64,000 bases of DNA, taken from contig JBIPLJ010000012.1 in NCBI GenBank assembly GCA_044368415.1, positions 16,646 to 80,645 of the forward strand, written 5' to 3'. A program made the position numbers and the translations under genes. Numbering within the stretch: the stretch's first letter is position 1; each line of letters opens with the position of its first letter. A model generated the notes under the pieces. The model did no database searches. It was given only the letters and a program-made list of their open reading frames with translations, and was not told the origin of the DNA. Positions 37,465 to 46,464 of the stretch are shown one piece after another. This DNA is from UBA4615 sp044368415. GTDB taxonomy: Bacteria > Pseudomonadota > Gammaproteobacteria > Burkholderiales > Burkholderiaceae_E.

Positions 37465-40413
37465 ATGCAGAGGGTTGCAGAAACCGCGCAACGTTCTTCC
37501 ATCCTGTCCCCGTCGGCGTTTGCCACGTCCGCGCAGGGCCTCGACGATTACCGGCCCGACGCGGCCCGCTTCGTCGACTTCAAGGTCATCCGCCGCAACG
37601 GATCGGTCGTCGGCTTCGAGCCGGGCAAGATCGCCGTCGCGATGACCAAGGCCTTCCTCGCCGTCAATGGCGGCCACGGGGCCGCGTCGGCGCGGGTGCG
37701 CGAACTGGTCGAGCAGATGACCCAGGTGGTCATCGGCGCGCTGATGCGCAACAAGCCGGCCGGCGGCACGTTCCATATCGAGGACATCCAGGACCAGGTC
37801 GAGCTCGCGCTGATGCGCTCGGGCGAGCATGAGGTGGCCCGCGCGTACGTGCTGTACCGCGAGAAGCGCTCGCAGCAGCGCGCCGCGCGCCAGGCGCAGG
37901 CCGTCGCCGCAGGCGAGCCCGCCGGCCCGCGGATCGGCGTGCTCGACGGCGGCGTCGTGCGCCCGCTCGACGAGGGCATGCTGCGCACGCTGATCGAGTC
38001 GGCCTGCTCGGGCTTGGGCGACACCGTGAGCCCGCAGCATGTGCTGGTCGAGACCGTCAAGAACCTGTACGACGGCATCCCCATCGAGGAAGTCCACAAG
38101 TCGGCCATCCTCTCGGCGCGCGCGCTGATCGAAACCGATCCGGCCTATAGCCAGGTCGCCGCCCGCCTGCTGCTGCACACGGTGCGCCGCGAGGTGCTGG
38201 GCGAGGAGGTGCTGCAGGAGGCGATGGTCGAGCGCTACGCCGACTACTTCCCGCGTTTCGTCAAGCGCGGCGTCGAGGCCGACCTGCTCGATCCGAAGCT
38301 CGAGCAGTTCGATCTGCATCGGCTCGGCCGCGCGCTGGTCGCCGAGCGCGACGCGCAGTTCACCTACCTCGGCCTGCAGACGCTCTACGACCGCTACTTC
38401 CTGCACATCGACGAGCAGCGCATCGAGCTGCCGCAGGCCTTCTTCATGCGCGTCGCGATGGGCCTGTCGCTCAACGAGATCGACCGCGAGGCGCGTGCGA
38501 TCGAGTTCTACAACCTGCTGTCGACCTTCGACTTCATGAGCTCGACGCCGACGCTGTTCAACTCGGGCACGCAGCGCTCGCAGCTGTCCTCGTGCTACCT
38601 GACCACGGTGTCCGACGACCTCGACGGCATCTACGAGGCGATCAAGGAGAACGCGCTGCTGGCCAAGTACGCGGGCGGCCTGGGCAATGACTGGACGCCG
38701 GTGCGCGCGCTGGGTAGCCACATCAAGGGCACCAACGGAAAGAGCCAGGGCGTCGTGCCCTTCCTCAAGGTGGTCAACGACACCGCGGTCGCCGTCAACC
38801 AGGGCGGCAAGCGCAAGGGCGCCGTCTGCGCGTACCTCGAGTCCTGGCACCTCGACATCGAGGAGTTCCTCGAGCTGCGCAAGAACACCGGCGACGACCG
38901 CCGACGCACGCATGACATGAACACCGCCAACTGGATCCCCGACCTGTTCATGAAGCGGGTGATGGAGAACCAGGACTGGACGCTGTTCTCGCCTGCCGAT
39001 TGCCCCGACCTGCATGAGAAGTACGGGCGCGCGTTCGAGGAGGCCTACGTCGGCTACGAGCAGAAGGCCGCGCGCGGCGAGCTCAAGCTGCACAAGAAGA
39101 TCCAGGCGAGCGCGCTCTGGCGCAAGATGCTCTCGATGCTGTTCGAGACCGGGCATCCCTGGATCACCTTCAAGGATCCGTGCAACATCCGCTCGCCGCA
39201 GCAACACGTCGGCGTCGTTCACAGCTCGAACCTGTGCACCGAGATCACGCTGAATACCGGTGACAGCGAGATCGCAGTGTGCAACCTGGGCTCGGTGAAC
39301 CTGGTCGCCCACATGACCCAGCGCGCTGACGGGCAGTGGACGCTCGACCACGACAAGCTCAAGCGCACGATCACGACCGCGATGCGGATGCTCGACAACG
39401 TGATTGACATCAACTATTACGCGGTCAAGAAGGCGCGCAACTCGAACCTGAAGCACCGTCCCGTCGGCATGGGCGTCATGGGCTTCCAGGACTGCCTGCA
39501 CCTGATGCGCGTGCCGTTCGCGAGCGAGGCTGCGGTCGAGTTCGCCGACCGGTCGATGGAAGCCGTCTGCTATCACGCGTACTGGGCCTCGACCGAGCTC
39601 GCCGCGGAGCGCGGCCGCTACGCCAGCTTCAAGGGCTCGCTGTGGGACCGCGGGATCCTGCCGCAGGACTCGCTTGAGTTGCTGGCCGAGCAGCGCGGCG
39701 GGTACGTCGAGGTCGACATGTCCGAGACGATGGACTGGTCGGCGCTGCGTGCGCGGATCGCCAAGCACGGCATGCGCAACTCGAACTGCGTCGCGATCGC
39801 CCCGACCGCGACCATCTCGAACATCGTCGGCGTGGGCGCGTGCATCGAGCCCACCTTCCAGAACCTCTACGTCAAGACGAACCTCTCGGGCGACTTCACG
39901 GTGGTCAACGACTACCTAGTGCGCGACCTCAAGCGGCTCGGCCTGTGGGACGAGGTGATGGTCGCCGACCTGAAGTTCTTCGACGGCAGCACCGCGCGCA
40001 TCGACCGCATCCCGGCCGACCTGCGCGCGATCTACGCGACGGCCTTCGAGGTCGATCCGACCTGGCTGGTCGAGTGCGCGTCGCGCCGCCAGAAGTGGAT
40101 CGACCAGGCGCAGTCGCTGAACATCTACATGGCGGGTGCCTCGGGCAAGAAGCTGCACGAGACCTACTCGCTCGCGTGGCTGCGCGGCCTGAAGACCACC
40201 TACTACCTGCGCACGCAGGGCGCGACGCACGCCGAGAAGAGCACGACCGACCGCGTCGGTCAGCTCAACGCGGTGTCGTCGGGCGGCGAGGCGGGAGGCA
40301 GCTTCTCGTACAACACGCAGTCATCCAGACCCACGGGCCCCGTGATGTCGGACGAGCCGATCGCCCCGAAGTTCTGCGCGCTCGACGATCCCGAATGTGA
40401 GGCCTGCCAGTGA
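37465..40413 (+). CDS. nrdA: Ribonucleotide reductase class Ia, large subunit
   Basis: Protein of 982 aa that reduces ribonucleoside diphosphates to deoxyribonucleotides. An N-terminal ATP-cone (about 45-140) senses ATP/dATP. The barrel carries redox Cys377 (SSCYL), Asn589, thiyl-radical Cys591 and Glu593 (SNLCTEI) and Cys606 (AVCNLGS). The radical-transfer pair is Tyr913-Tyr914 (TTYYLRT), and the C-terminal tail ends with cysteines (CEACQ). The ATG at 37465 follows GGAG; a GTG at 37450 in frame is an alternative. Length exceeds E. coli NrdA (761 aa), mainly through N-terminal and internal extensions common in this bacterial group. Confidence 0.97.
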   Translation: MQRVAETAQRSSILSPSAFATSAQGLDDYRPDAARFVDFKVIRRNGSVVGFEPGKIAVAMTKAFLAVNGGHGAASARVRELVEQMTQVVIGALMRNKPAGGTFHIEDIQDQVELALMRSGEHEVARAYVLYREKRSQQRAARQAQAVAAGEPAGPRIGVLDGGVVRPLDEGMLRTLIESACSGLGDTVSPQHVLVETVKNLYDGIPIEEVHKSAILSARALIETDPAYSQVAARLLLHTVRREVLGEEVLQEAMVERYADYFPRFVKRGVEADLLDPKLEQFDLHRLGRALVAERDAQFTYLGLQTLYDRYFLHIDEQRIELPQAFFMRVAMGLSLNEIDREARAIEFYNLLSTFDFMSSTPTLFNSGTQRSQLSSCYLTTVSDDLDGIYEAIKENALLAKYAGGLGNDWTPVRALGSHIKGTNGKSQGVVPFLKVVNDTAVAVNQGGKRKGAVCAYLESWHLDIEEFLELRKNTGDDRRRTHDMNTANWIPDLFMKRVMENQDWTLFSPADCPDLHEKYGRAFEEAYVGYEQKAARGELKLHKKIQASALWRKMLSMLFETGHPWITFKDPCNIRSPQQHVGVVHSSNLCTEITLNTGDSEIAVCNLGSVNLVAHMTQRADGQWTLDHDKLKRTITTAMRMLDNVIDINYYAVKKARNSNLKHRPVGMGVMGFQDCLHLMRVPFASEAAVEFADRSMEAVCYHAYWASTELAAERGRYASFKGSLWDRGILPQDSLELLAEQRGGYVEVDMSETMDWSALRARIAKHGMRNSNCVAIAPTATISNIVGVGACIEPTFQNLYVKTNLSGDFTVVNDYLVRDLKRLGLWDEVMVADLKFFDGSTARIDRIPADLRAIYATAFEVDPTWLVECASRRQKWIDQAQSLNIYMAGASGKKLHETYSLAWLRGLKTTYYLRTQGATHAEKSTTDRVGQLNAVSSGGEAGGSFSYNTQSSRPTGPVMSDEPIAPKFCALDDPECEACQ

Positions 40414-40683
40414 ACGATTGAACGGGCGTCCGCCGGACGCCGTCGCCGACGTGCAACAGGCACGCCGGCGGCGGCCCCGATGGGCGATTTGACAAGCCGG
40501 GCAAACGGTGCTTTGCGCAACGACTGTTGCATGAACGCCAACGAGATCGCCAGGAAGTCAAGTTGGTGAGTACCAACCCGTTGCAAGCGCCCGACGTCCT
40601 CCGTAAGATTCCGAACTGTGAGTAACGGCGGAATCTCGCGTTGGTACAAGCAGTTATGCGACCCAACTAAAGCGAGACATTAG
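40414..40683 (+). other. Structured 270-bp nrdA-nrdB spacer
   Basis: No frame of note is seen. Four perfect inverted repeats occur: GGCGTCC/GGACGCC (40425-40441), GCAAC/GTTGC (40517-40530), GTTGGT/ACCAAC (40562-40577) and AGATTCCG/CGGAATCT (40606-40636). None has a T-run. They may attenuate or process the dicistronic message, or protect the upstream part. Confidence 0.55.
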
Positions 40684-41946
40684 ATGCTGTCCTGGGACGA
40701 ACCGATTCCTGCCAAGCCGCTCCAACCTGCTGCAGGCCCGTCGCCGCGGCCGGCTGCGGCGCCCGTCCCGCGGTTTCCCGCCGCCATCCCCGCTCCGACC
40801 GCCACCTCTCTCGGCCTGTCCGGTTCCACCGTACGGACCGCCACACGCGTGTCCAACGACGAGGTCGCGCTGTCCCCTGCCGAAGAGGCGCTGCGCCTGC
40901 ATTCGGGCACACAGCTGTCCAAGGACACGCGCCGCGTGCGCGTCGAGGACAAGCGAATCATCAACGGTGCTGCCGACGTCAACCAACTGGTCCCGTTCAA
41001 GTACAAGTGGGCCTGGGAGAAGTACCTCGCCGGCTGCGCGAACCACTGGATGCCGCAGGAGATCAACATGGAGCGCGACATCGCTTTGTGGAAGACCCCG
41101 GGCGGCCTGTCGGAGGACGAGCGTCGGCTCGTCAAGCGCAACCTCGGCTTCTTCGTGACCGCTGACTCGCTCGCGGCCAACAACATCGTGCTCGGCACCT
41201 ACCGGCACATCAGCGCGCCCGAGTGCCGCCAGTACCTGCTGCGCCAGGCCTTCGAGGAAGCGATCCACACGCACGCCTACCAGTACATCGTCGAGTCCCT
41301 CGGACTCGACGAGGGCGAGGTGTTCAATGCGTACCATGAGGTCGCGTCGATCCGGGCCAAGGACGAATTCCTGATTCCGTTCATCGACACGCTGACCGAC
41401 CCCGATTTCGTCACCGGCACGCCGGTGAACGACCAGGCACTGCTGCGCTCGCTGATCGTGTTCTCGTGCCTGATGGAAGGCCTGTTTTTCTACGTCGGCT
41501 TCGTGCAGATCCTCGCGCTCGGCCGCCAGAACAAGATGGTCGGCGCGGCTGAGCAGTACCAGTACATCCTGCGCGACGAGTCGATGCACTGCAACTTCGG
41601 CATCGACCTGGTCAACACGATCAAGCTCGAGAACCCTCACTTGTGGACACCGGCGTTCCGCGAGGAGATTGTCGGCCTGTTCCATCAGGCTGTGGAGCTT
41701 GAGTACCGTTATGCCGAGGACACCATGCCCCGCGGCGTGCTCGGCCTGAACGCGTCGATGTTCAAGGAATACCTCCGTTTCATCGCCAACCGGCGCGCGC
41801 AGCAGATCGGGCTCGACCCGCTGTTCCCGGGAGCGGAGAACCCGTTCCCGTGGATGAGCGAGATGCTCGACCTGAAGAAGGAGCAGAACTTCTTCGAGCG
41901 GCGTGTGACCGAGTACCAGACCGGCGGCGCGCTGAGCTGGGACTGA
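40684..41946 (+). CDS. nrdB: Ribonucleotide reductase class Ia, small (radical) subunit
   Basis: Protein of 420 aa that houses the diiron-tyrosyl radical. Predicted iron ligands are Asp161, Glu192, His195, Glu265, Glu299 and His302, and the radical tyrosine is Tyr199 in EAIHTHAY. A Pro/Ala-rich N-terminal extension of about 60 residues precedes the conserved core and is not part of the usual fold. The start ATG 40684 lies 271 bp after nrdA, with AGCGAGA upstream. A strong intrinsic terminator follows 165 bp downstream. Confidence 0.96.
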   Translation: MLSWDEPIPAKPLQPAAGPSPRPAAAPVPRFPAAIPAPTATSLGLSGSTVRTATRVSNDEVALSPAEEALRLHSGTQLSKDTRRVRVEDKRIINGAADVNQLVPFKYKWAWEKYLAGCANHWMPQEINMERDIALWKTPGGLSEDERRLVKRNLGFFVTADSLAANNIVLGTYRHISAPECRQYLLRQAFEEAIHTHAYQYIVESLGLDEGEVFNAYHEVASIRAKDEFLIPFIDTLTDPDFVTGTPVNDQALLRSLIVFSCLMEGLFFYVGFVQILALGRQNKMVGAAEQYQYILRDESMHCNFGIDLVNTIKLENPHLWTPAFREEIVGLFHQAVELEYRYAEDTMPRGVLGLNASMFKEYLRFIANRRAQQIGLDPLFPGAENPFPWMSEMLDLKKEQNFFERRVTEYQTGGALSWD

Positions 41947-42301
41947 GGCGACGGATACCTGAAAACCGCGGATTGCCGCAGCAGAGACTCGAGTTGACGA
42001 GGACTACACACACACACCGGCTTGCTTCACGACACACGACGCCCTGCAGTCGCGCGCATCGCGTGACGCCGCGCGCCGGGTCGCCGGTTCAGTCCCCGTG
42101 CATGAAGCTGCAGGCGCCGTACCGTAAGGTACGGCGCCTTTTTTGTGTCGCGTGCAGGCCCGCGGCACGAGCTACCGCATTCATTAGCGTAGGAAAATCT
42201 CTCTACGTTCTTGCGCCGATGAATAGCCCGCACCGAGGGCGGCCGCGTGCCGTGCCGGAACGGGTTTCCATGACCGCAACTTCATCCTGAGGAGTATCTC
42301 C
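41947..42301. other. 355-bp gap between nrdB and the histone-like gene
   Basis: It holds a short CA dinucleotide run (about 42004-42017), the nrdB terminator (42112-42143) and then about 160 bp that must carry the promoter of the histone-like gene. An AT-richer patch (TTAGCGTAGGAAAATC, 42182-42197) stands out, but I cannot assign -35/-10 boxes with confidence. Confidence 0.5.
42112..42143 (+). terminator. Intrinsic terminator after nrdB
   Basis: A perfect 11-bp stem (GGCGCCGTACC / GGTACGGCGCC) closed by a GTAA tetraloop is followed by six T residues. This is a textbook Rho-independent terminator on the plus strand. Confidence 0.92.
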
Positions 42302-42811
42302 ATGGCAACCGCCAAGAAACCCGCTGCCAAGAAGCCTGTCGCCAAGAAGCCTGTCGCGGCCAAGAAGCCTGCCGCGGCCAAGAAGCCCGCGGCCAAGAAG
42401 GTCGCCGCGAAGAAGCCGGCGGCGAAGAAGCCGGCCGCCAAGAAGGTCGCCGCTAAGAAGCCAGCCGCCAAGAAAGTCGCTGCGAAGAAGCCCGCGGCGA
42501 AGAAGCCGGCGGCCAAGAAAGTCGCGGCGAAGAAGCCGGCGGCCAAGAAGATCGCTGCGAAGAAGCCGGCTGCCAAGAAGGTTGCTGCGAAGAAGCCGGC
42601 CGCCAAGAAGGCCGCTGCGAAGAAGCCGGCCAAGAAGGCCGCTGCGAAGAAGCCTGCTGCCAAGAAAGCTGCCAAGAAGCCTGCGAAAAAGGCTGAAAAG
42701 CCCGCTGCGGCCCCTGCGGCACCGGCCGCGCCTGCTGCCTCCGCCGCTCCGGCTGCCAAGCCGTTGAATCCGGCGGCAGCATGGCCGTTCCCGACCGGCA
42801 ACAAGCCCTGA
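42302..42811 (+). CDS. Histone H1-like Ala/Lys/Pro-rich DNA-binding protein
   Basis: Protein of 169 aa, almost entirely made of KKPAAKK-type repeats with a 5-6 residue period up to about residue 138. An Ala/Pro stretch and the conserved-looking end NPAAAWPFPTGNKP follow. Such proteins coat DNA like eukaryotic H1 tails and are common in Burkholderiales. The repeats at DNA level (AAGAAGCCGGCGGCC variants) make the length prone to change by slippage. The ATG follows GAGGAG. Three hairpins and a terminator follow the gene. Confidence 0.9.
   Translation: MATAKKPAAKKPVAKKPVAAKKPAAAKKPAAKKVAAKKPAAKKPAAKKVAAKKPAAKKVAAKKPAAKKPAAKKVAAKKPAAKKIAAKKPAAKKVAAKKPAAKKAAAKKPAKKAAAKKPAAKKAAKKPAKKAEKPAAAPAAPAAPAASAAPAAKPLNPAAAWPFPTGNKP
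42310..42705 (+). repeat. Intragenic codon repeats of the histone-like gene
   Basis: Imperfect tandem copies of a 15-18 bp unit (AAGAAGCC followed by GCNGCC) encode the KPAAKK motif. Synonymous third-base changes separate the copies, so selection on the protein rather than recent expansion is likely. Confidence 0.8.
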
Positions 42812-42814
42812 TTG

Positions 42815-42868
42815 GGCGGCCTCCGGGCCGCCAGCCATAAAAGTGACCGCCGCACATCGATGCGGCGG
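42815..42868 (+). other. Two hairpins after the histone-like gene
   Basis: GGCGGCC TCCG GGCCGCC (42815-42832) and CCGCCGCA catcga TGCGGCGG (42847-42868) are perfect inverted repeats directly downstream of the stop codon and upstream of a true terminator. They probably protect or process the 3' end of the histone-like mRNA. Confidence 0.5.
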
Positions 42869-42889
42869 CGACAGTGCCAGCCAGGTACT

Positions 42890-42916
42890 CGCGCCTCACG
42901 GGGCGCGATTTTTTTT
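42890..42916 (+). terminator. Intrinsic terminator upstream of yggT
   Basis: CGCGCC tcacgg GGCGCG followed by A and eight T residues. It ends only 20 bp before the yggT start codon. The yggT transcript must therefore start inside this segment or arise by read-through. Confidence 0.85.
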
Positions 42917-42936
42917 ATGCGACAATCGCCGCCGCC

Positions 42937-43491
42937 ATGAACCAAATCCTGTGGTTGGTGATCGAGACCGTGGGCAGCCTGCTGTCGGTCGCCTGCGTGC
43001 TCCGTGCCTATGCGCACCGGGTGCATTTGAACCCACGCAATCCGATCAGTCAGTTTGTCTCTGCGCTGACCGATTGGCTCGTCCAGCCACTGCGCCGCGC
43101 GATCCCGCCCGGCCGCACGATGGACTGGGCGAGCGTGCTAGCGGCGCTCCTCGTGGCGCTGCTCACCGGGGTGCTGTACTTCGTTGTCCTCCGCAACGTC
43201 ATCGTGCCTAATCCGGGCGGCGTCCTGCTGTGGGCGACGATCTCGCTGGTGCGCTGGACGGTGTGGCTCGCGATCGGTCTGGTGCTGGTGCAGGCCGTCC
43301 TGTCATGGGTGAACCCCTACGCGCCGCTGGCGCCCGCGATCCAGCAGCTCACCGCACCCATGCTCGGGCCGATCCGCCGCGTGGTCCCCGCCATCGGCGG
43401 CGTCGACCTCTCGCCGCTGGTGCTGATCCTTCTGCTGCAGGTGCTGCTGATGGTCTTCAGCTTCGACACGCTGCCGGCCCTGCTGCGCTGA
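42937..43491 (+). CDS. YggT family membrane protein
   Basis: Protein of 184 aa with two copies of the YggT unit. Each has a membrane helix pair and a PxNPISQF/VNPYAPLAP type motif followed by QPLRRAIPP or APMLGPIRRVVP. The family is linked to osmotic tolerance and to envelope or division functions. The ATG at 42937 is right for the family; a longer frame from 42874 passes through the terminator and is rejected. Confidence 0.88.
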   Translation: MNQILWLVIETVGSLLSVACVLRAYAHRVHLNPRNPISQFVSALTDWLVQPLRRAIPPGRTMDWASVLAALLVALLTGVLYFVVLRNVIVPNPGGVLLWATISLVRWTVWLAIGLVLVQAVLSWVNPYAPLAPAIQQLTAPMLGPIRRVVPAIGGVDLSPLVLILLLQVLLMVFSFDTLPALLR

Positions 43492-43546
43492 CAGGGACGA
43501 CGCGGGCGCGCCGCGGCCGTGCTGTCGCGGCGCGGGGTGGTGCGTC

Positions 43547-44482
43547 CTACCAGGGGGCCGCACCGTACGCGGTGCGGTAGCGCGCAGCGACCGCATCGCG
43601 TTCCACTCGGTGGTTCTGCGGCCCGGAGTGCTCGATCTTCATCGCGCCCATCACGCTGCCCAGGCGGGCGGCGACCGGCCAGCCCATTCCCGACGCAAGG
43701 GCGTAGAGCAGGCCGCCGCGGTAGGCGTCGCCGCAGCCTGTCGGGTCGACGGCGGTGCCGATCCCGACCGGTTCGATCGTCTCGGTACCGCCGGCGTGGT
43801 GCAGGGTCGAGCCGTCACCGCCGCGGGTCACGATCATCGCGGTGACCTGCGCGGCGAGCTGCGCCTCGGTCAGGCCGGTCTTGTCGCAGACCATCCCGCA
43901 CTCGTAGTCATTGACCGCGAGCGCGTCTGCACTGGCCACCAGCGCGCGCAGCTCCTCGCCGGAGAACATCGGCAGCGCTTGGCCCGGATCGAAGATCCAG
44001 GGCACGCCGGCCGCGGCGTACTCACGTGCGTGGCGCAACATCGCGTCCTTGCCGTTTGGCGCGACGATGCCCCAGGCGGCCGGCCCGGTCGCCGCGACCT
44101 CGTGCGCGCGGCCCATCGCGCCCGGGTGGAACGCGGTGATCTGGTTGTCGGACAGGTCGGTCGTGATGAATGCCTGCGCGGTGTACAGGTCGTCGCAGCG
44201 CAGGATCGACGTGGTGTCGATGCCGAGGGCGGCCATGCGCTCGACGTACTCGCCGCCGTCCCGGCCGACGGCGGCCAGCACAGTCGGCGAGCCGCCCAGG
44301 CCCTTGAGCGTGTAGGCGATGTTCGCGGCGCAGCCGCCGAACTCGCGCTTCATGTCGAGGGTGAGGAACGACACGTTCAGCATGTGGACGCGGTCGGGAA
44401 GGATGTGGTCCTTGAAGTGGCCGGCGAACACCATGATCGTGTCGTAGGCCACCGAACCGCTGATCAATACGCGAGTCGTCAT
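43547..44482 (-). CDS. PfkB-family carbohydrate/adenosine kinase
   Basis: Protein of 311 aa. The N-terminal signature is FGGCAANIAYTLKGLGG and the C-terminal signature VDPTGCGDAYRGGLLYAL carries the catalytic Asp and the anion hole. The NQITAFHPGAM motif and the overall sequence match the bacterial group annotated as adenosine or ribokinase-like. It phosphorylates a sugar or nucleoside with ATP. The start MTTRVL at 44482 is preferred over 44527, which adds unconserved residues. Its position next to the DUF3426 gene and prmA is the usual Burkholderiales order. Confidence 0.88.
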   Translation of the reverse strand: MTTRVLISGSVAYDTIMVFAGHFKDHILPDRVHMLNVSFLTLDMKREFGGCAANIAYTLKGLGGSPTVLAAVGRDGGEYVERMAALGIDTTSILRCDDLYTAQAFITTDLSDNQITAFHPGAMGRAHEVAATGPAAWGIVAPNGKDAMLRHAREYAAAGVPWIFDPGQALPMFSGEELRALVASADALAVNDYECGMVCDKTGLTEAQLAAQVTAMIVTRGGDGSTLHHAGGTETIEPVGIGTAVDPTGCGDAYRGGLLYALASGMGWPVAARLGSVMGAMKIEHSGPQNHRVERDAVAARYRTAYGAAPW

Positions 44483-44523
44483 TGTCCGAGAGGGTCCGAG
44501 ATGGAGGGCGGCCCGTCGCCGGG

Positions 44524-46455
44524 TCACGGGTAGAAGAGGGAGACCGCATAGCCGGTGGGCTGTAGTCCGTTGTGCTCGAGCGCAAGGCGCAGCGGCCGTT
44601 CGGTGCCTGCTGCAATGCCGGCGGCGCGTGCCGCCGAGTCGGGCAGCCAGGCGTCGACCGGAATGATCTTGCGGACCAGCAGCGCGCCGACGCTGTCTGT
44701 CAGCGTGAGCTCCATCGCCGGATAGCCGACCGCAAGGCCACTGCGGTTGCGCAGCATGGCTGAAAGCTGCAGCGTGTTCGGCGCACCCGCGGGCTGCAGC
44801 TCGAAGCCCTCGATGGTCAGCGCGTCGAGGTCGCGAGGCGGAGCGAGGGCGGCGCCGAAGGGCGAGAGCAGCGCGCCGAGGAGCGGCGCGACGAAGGGGG
44901 CCCGGGCGGCGATCGCGTCGCGCCAGCCAACGACCGCCTGCAGGCCGAGCAGCAACGTCAGCGCGCCCGCGGCGATCCAGGCCGCCGGCGACAGCGCCAG
45001 ACCGAGGCCGCGGCTGCGGTTGCGCACGCCGGGGAAGTAGTCGATCGCGCGTTCGGGTCCGCGCGCCTCGCGGCGCGACGGCGTGCCCGCGATCTCGGAC
45101 ATCGGCGCGTCGATCGTGGACTCGTCGAAGAAGCTCCGGTCGGGCTGCGGCGCCAGTCCGACGGCACCGTCCCCGGACGGCACCCGTCGGGCCTCGGGGC
45201 GCAGCCGGGTGATCGGATCCGGGTCGATCGCATCGATGCGGCCGGCCGGACGCGACACCGTCCGCGGCCCGCTCTCGGCGCCATCAACCGTCAGCGGTCC
45301 GAATGCCGAGTCCGGCAGAAAGAAGGCAGTCTTCAGGTCCTCGTCGCCGGAGATGAGGGTCTGCGGCCCGGCGGTATTGGGCCAAGGCACGGTCGGCCGC
45401 GCGAGCAGGTCGTCGAGCGATTCCGCGACCGAACGCCGGGTGCCGGGGGCGGGGAGCGCGAGGAGGCCGGCGGTCGCGGGCGTCGCGGGTATGGCGGATG
45501 AAGCCGATGGAGCCGACGCGGAGAGCGCCGAGGGCGCTCCGGGCACAGCAGTCGTCGCGGCGCTTGCCGCTGCCCCAGCCGCTGCCGAGGCCGAGGCCGC
45601 CGCCCTGGCCGCGGCATCGGAAGGCGCCATCGCCGCGGGAGCCGTCGCGGTCGGCTCAGGTGCCGGCTCGACGAACCCGCCGTTCGCGGCCGCCAAGGCC
45701 CGCGGATCGGGGCCCGTGCTCGGCATCGCACGCCCAGGCTCGAACGCCCCGGGGGCCAGTGAGCCCGCGCCGCGCAGCGGGTCGGTCCCGGGCGCGGCCT
45801 CCTCCGGCGCCGTCTCCGTGAGCGAGCGTTCGTGTGCGGCATGTGCCGCCGCCGCCCAGGGATCCGTCGACGACTCGCGCGGCGCCTCGGGCCCCTCGGC
45901 TGCCGCTGCATGGACGGCGACCTGCGGGGCGGCGGCCAACCCGCCCGGCGTCGATGCAGCGGGTGTCTCGGCGGGCCGGTCCCGGGGCGCGGGTGCCGCC
46001 GAGGGCGGTGATGCCGCGTCGGTGGGCGCCATGCCATCCGACGTGCCCCCGGTGCGGGTCACCAGGCCGCCGAACGCATCGGATGTGCCGCCTGCGCGGT
46101 CAGGGACGTCGGCCACACCGTCCGGCGCGGTCGGCCGGGACGCCGGCGGCGGGTTAGGCGCGCCGCCCGCCGAAGCAACCGGCGCATCCCCCTGCGACCC
46201 GTCGGCGGCCTTTCGCACGGGCGCTGCCGCCTGCGCAGCCGGGGGCGCACCCCAGCTCGGCCCCGCAGCCACTGCGCGCTCGCGGGCGAGGCGCTGCGCG
46301 GTGCGCGCCGCATCGTTGACGTAGCGCAGGTATTCGATGCCGGAGAAGACGTGCTGGCAGACGCCGCAGCGCACCAGCCCGCGTCGCAGCTTCAGCTGGT
46401 CAGGGACGACTTTGAAGCTGGTCTTGCACTGGGGGCAGGTGGTCGCGAGGGACAT
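44524..46455 (-). CDS. MJ0042/DUF3426 zinc-ribbon membrane protein
   Basis: Protein of 643 aa. An N-terminal MJ0042 zinc ribbon has Cys7, Cys10, Cys30 and Cys33. A very long low-complexity Ala/Pro/Gly/Ser region (about 65-345) follows, then a charged stretch, one membrane helix (about 480-505) and a C-terminal DUF3426 domain. The last contains FELQPAGAPNTLQLSAMLRNRSG and ends in SLFYP. The function is unknown. Relatives are usually 250-450 aa, so the low-complexity insert makes this a long version. It follows prmA by 9 bp and is probably cotranscribed with it. Confidence 0.85.
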   Translation of the reverse strand: MSLATTCPQCKTSFKVVPDQLKLRRGLVRCGVCQHVFSGIEYLRYVNDAARTAQRLARERAVAAGPSWGAPPAAQAAAPVRKAADGSQGDAPVASAGGAPNPPPASRPTAPDGVADVPDRAGGTSDAFGGLVTRTGGTSDGMAPTDAASPPSAAPAPRDRPAETPAASTPGGLAAAPQVAVHAAAAEGPEAPRESSTDPWAAAAHAAHERSLTETAPEEAAPGTDPLRGAGSLAPGAFEPGRAMPSTGPDPRALAAANGGFVEPAPEPTATAPAAMAPSDAAARAAASASAAAGAAASAATTAVPGAPSALSASAPSASSAIPATPATAGLLALPAPGTRRSVAESLDDLLARPTVPWPNTAGPQTLISGDEDLKTAFFLPDSAFGPLTVDGAESGPRTVSRPAGRIDAIDPDPITRLRPEARRVPSGDGAVGLAPQPDRSFFDESTIDAPMSEIAGTPSRREARGPERAIDYFPGVRNRSRGLGLALSPAAWIAAGALTLLLGLQAVVGWRDAIAARAPFVAPLLGALLSPFGAALAPPRDLDALTIEGFELQPAGAPNTLQLSAMLRNRSGLAVGYPAMELTLTDSVGALLVRKIIPVDAWLPDSAARAAGIAAGTERPLRLALEHNGLQPTGYAVSLFYP

Positions 46456-46464
46456 CGCAGCCGA

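Noticed and set aside
37390..39768. A 792-codon minus-strand frame opposite nrdA
   Set aside because: Antisense shadow of nrdA with low-complexity Arg/His/Leu composition and no start signal or family match.
42302..42705. Regular direct repeats resembling a CRISPR array
   Set aside because: Repeats are 15-18 bp, without unique spacers, and encode KPAAKK in frame; they belong to the histone H1-like gene.
42874..42936. An N-terminally extended yggT start
   Set aside because: The extension is encoded by the terminator hairpin and T-run; the family N-terminus begins at 42937.
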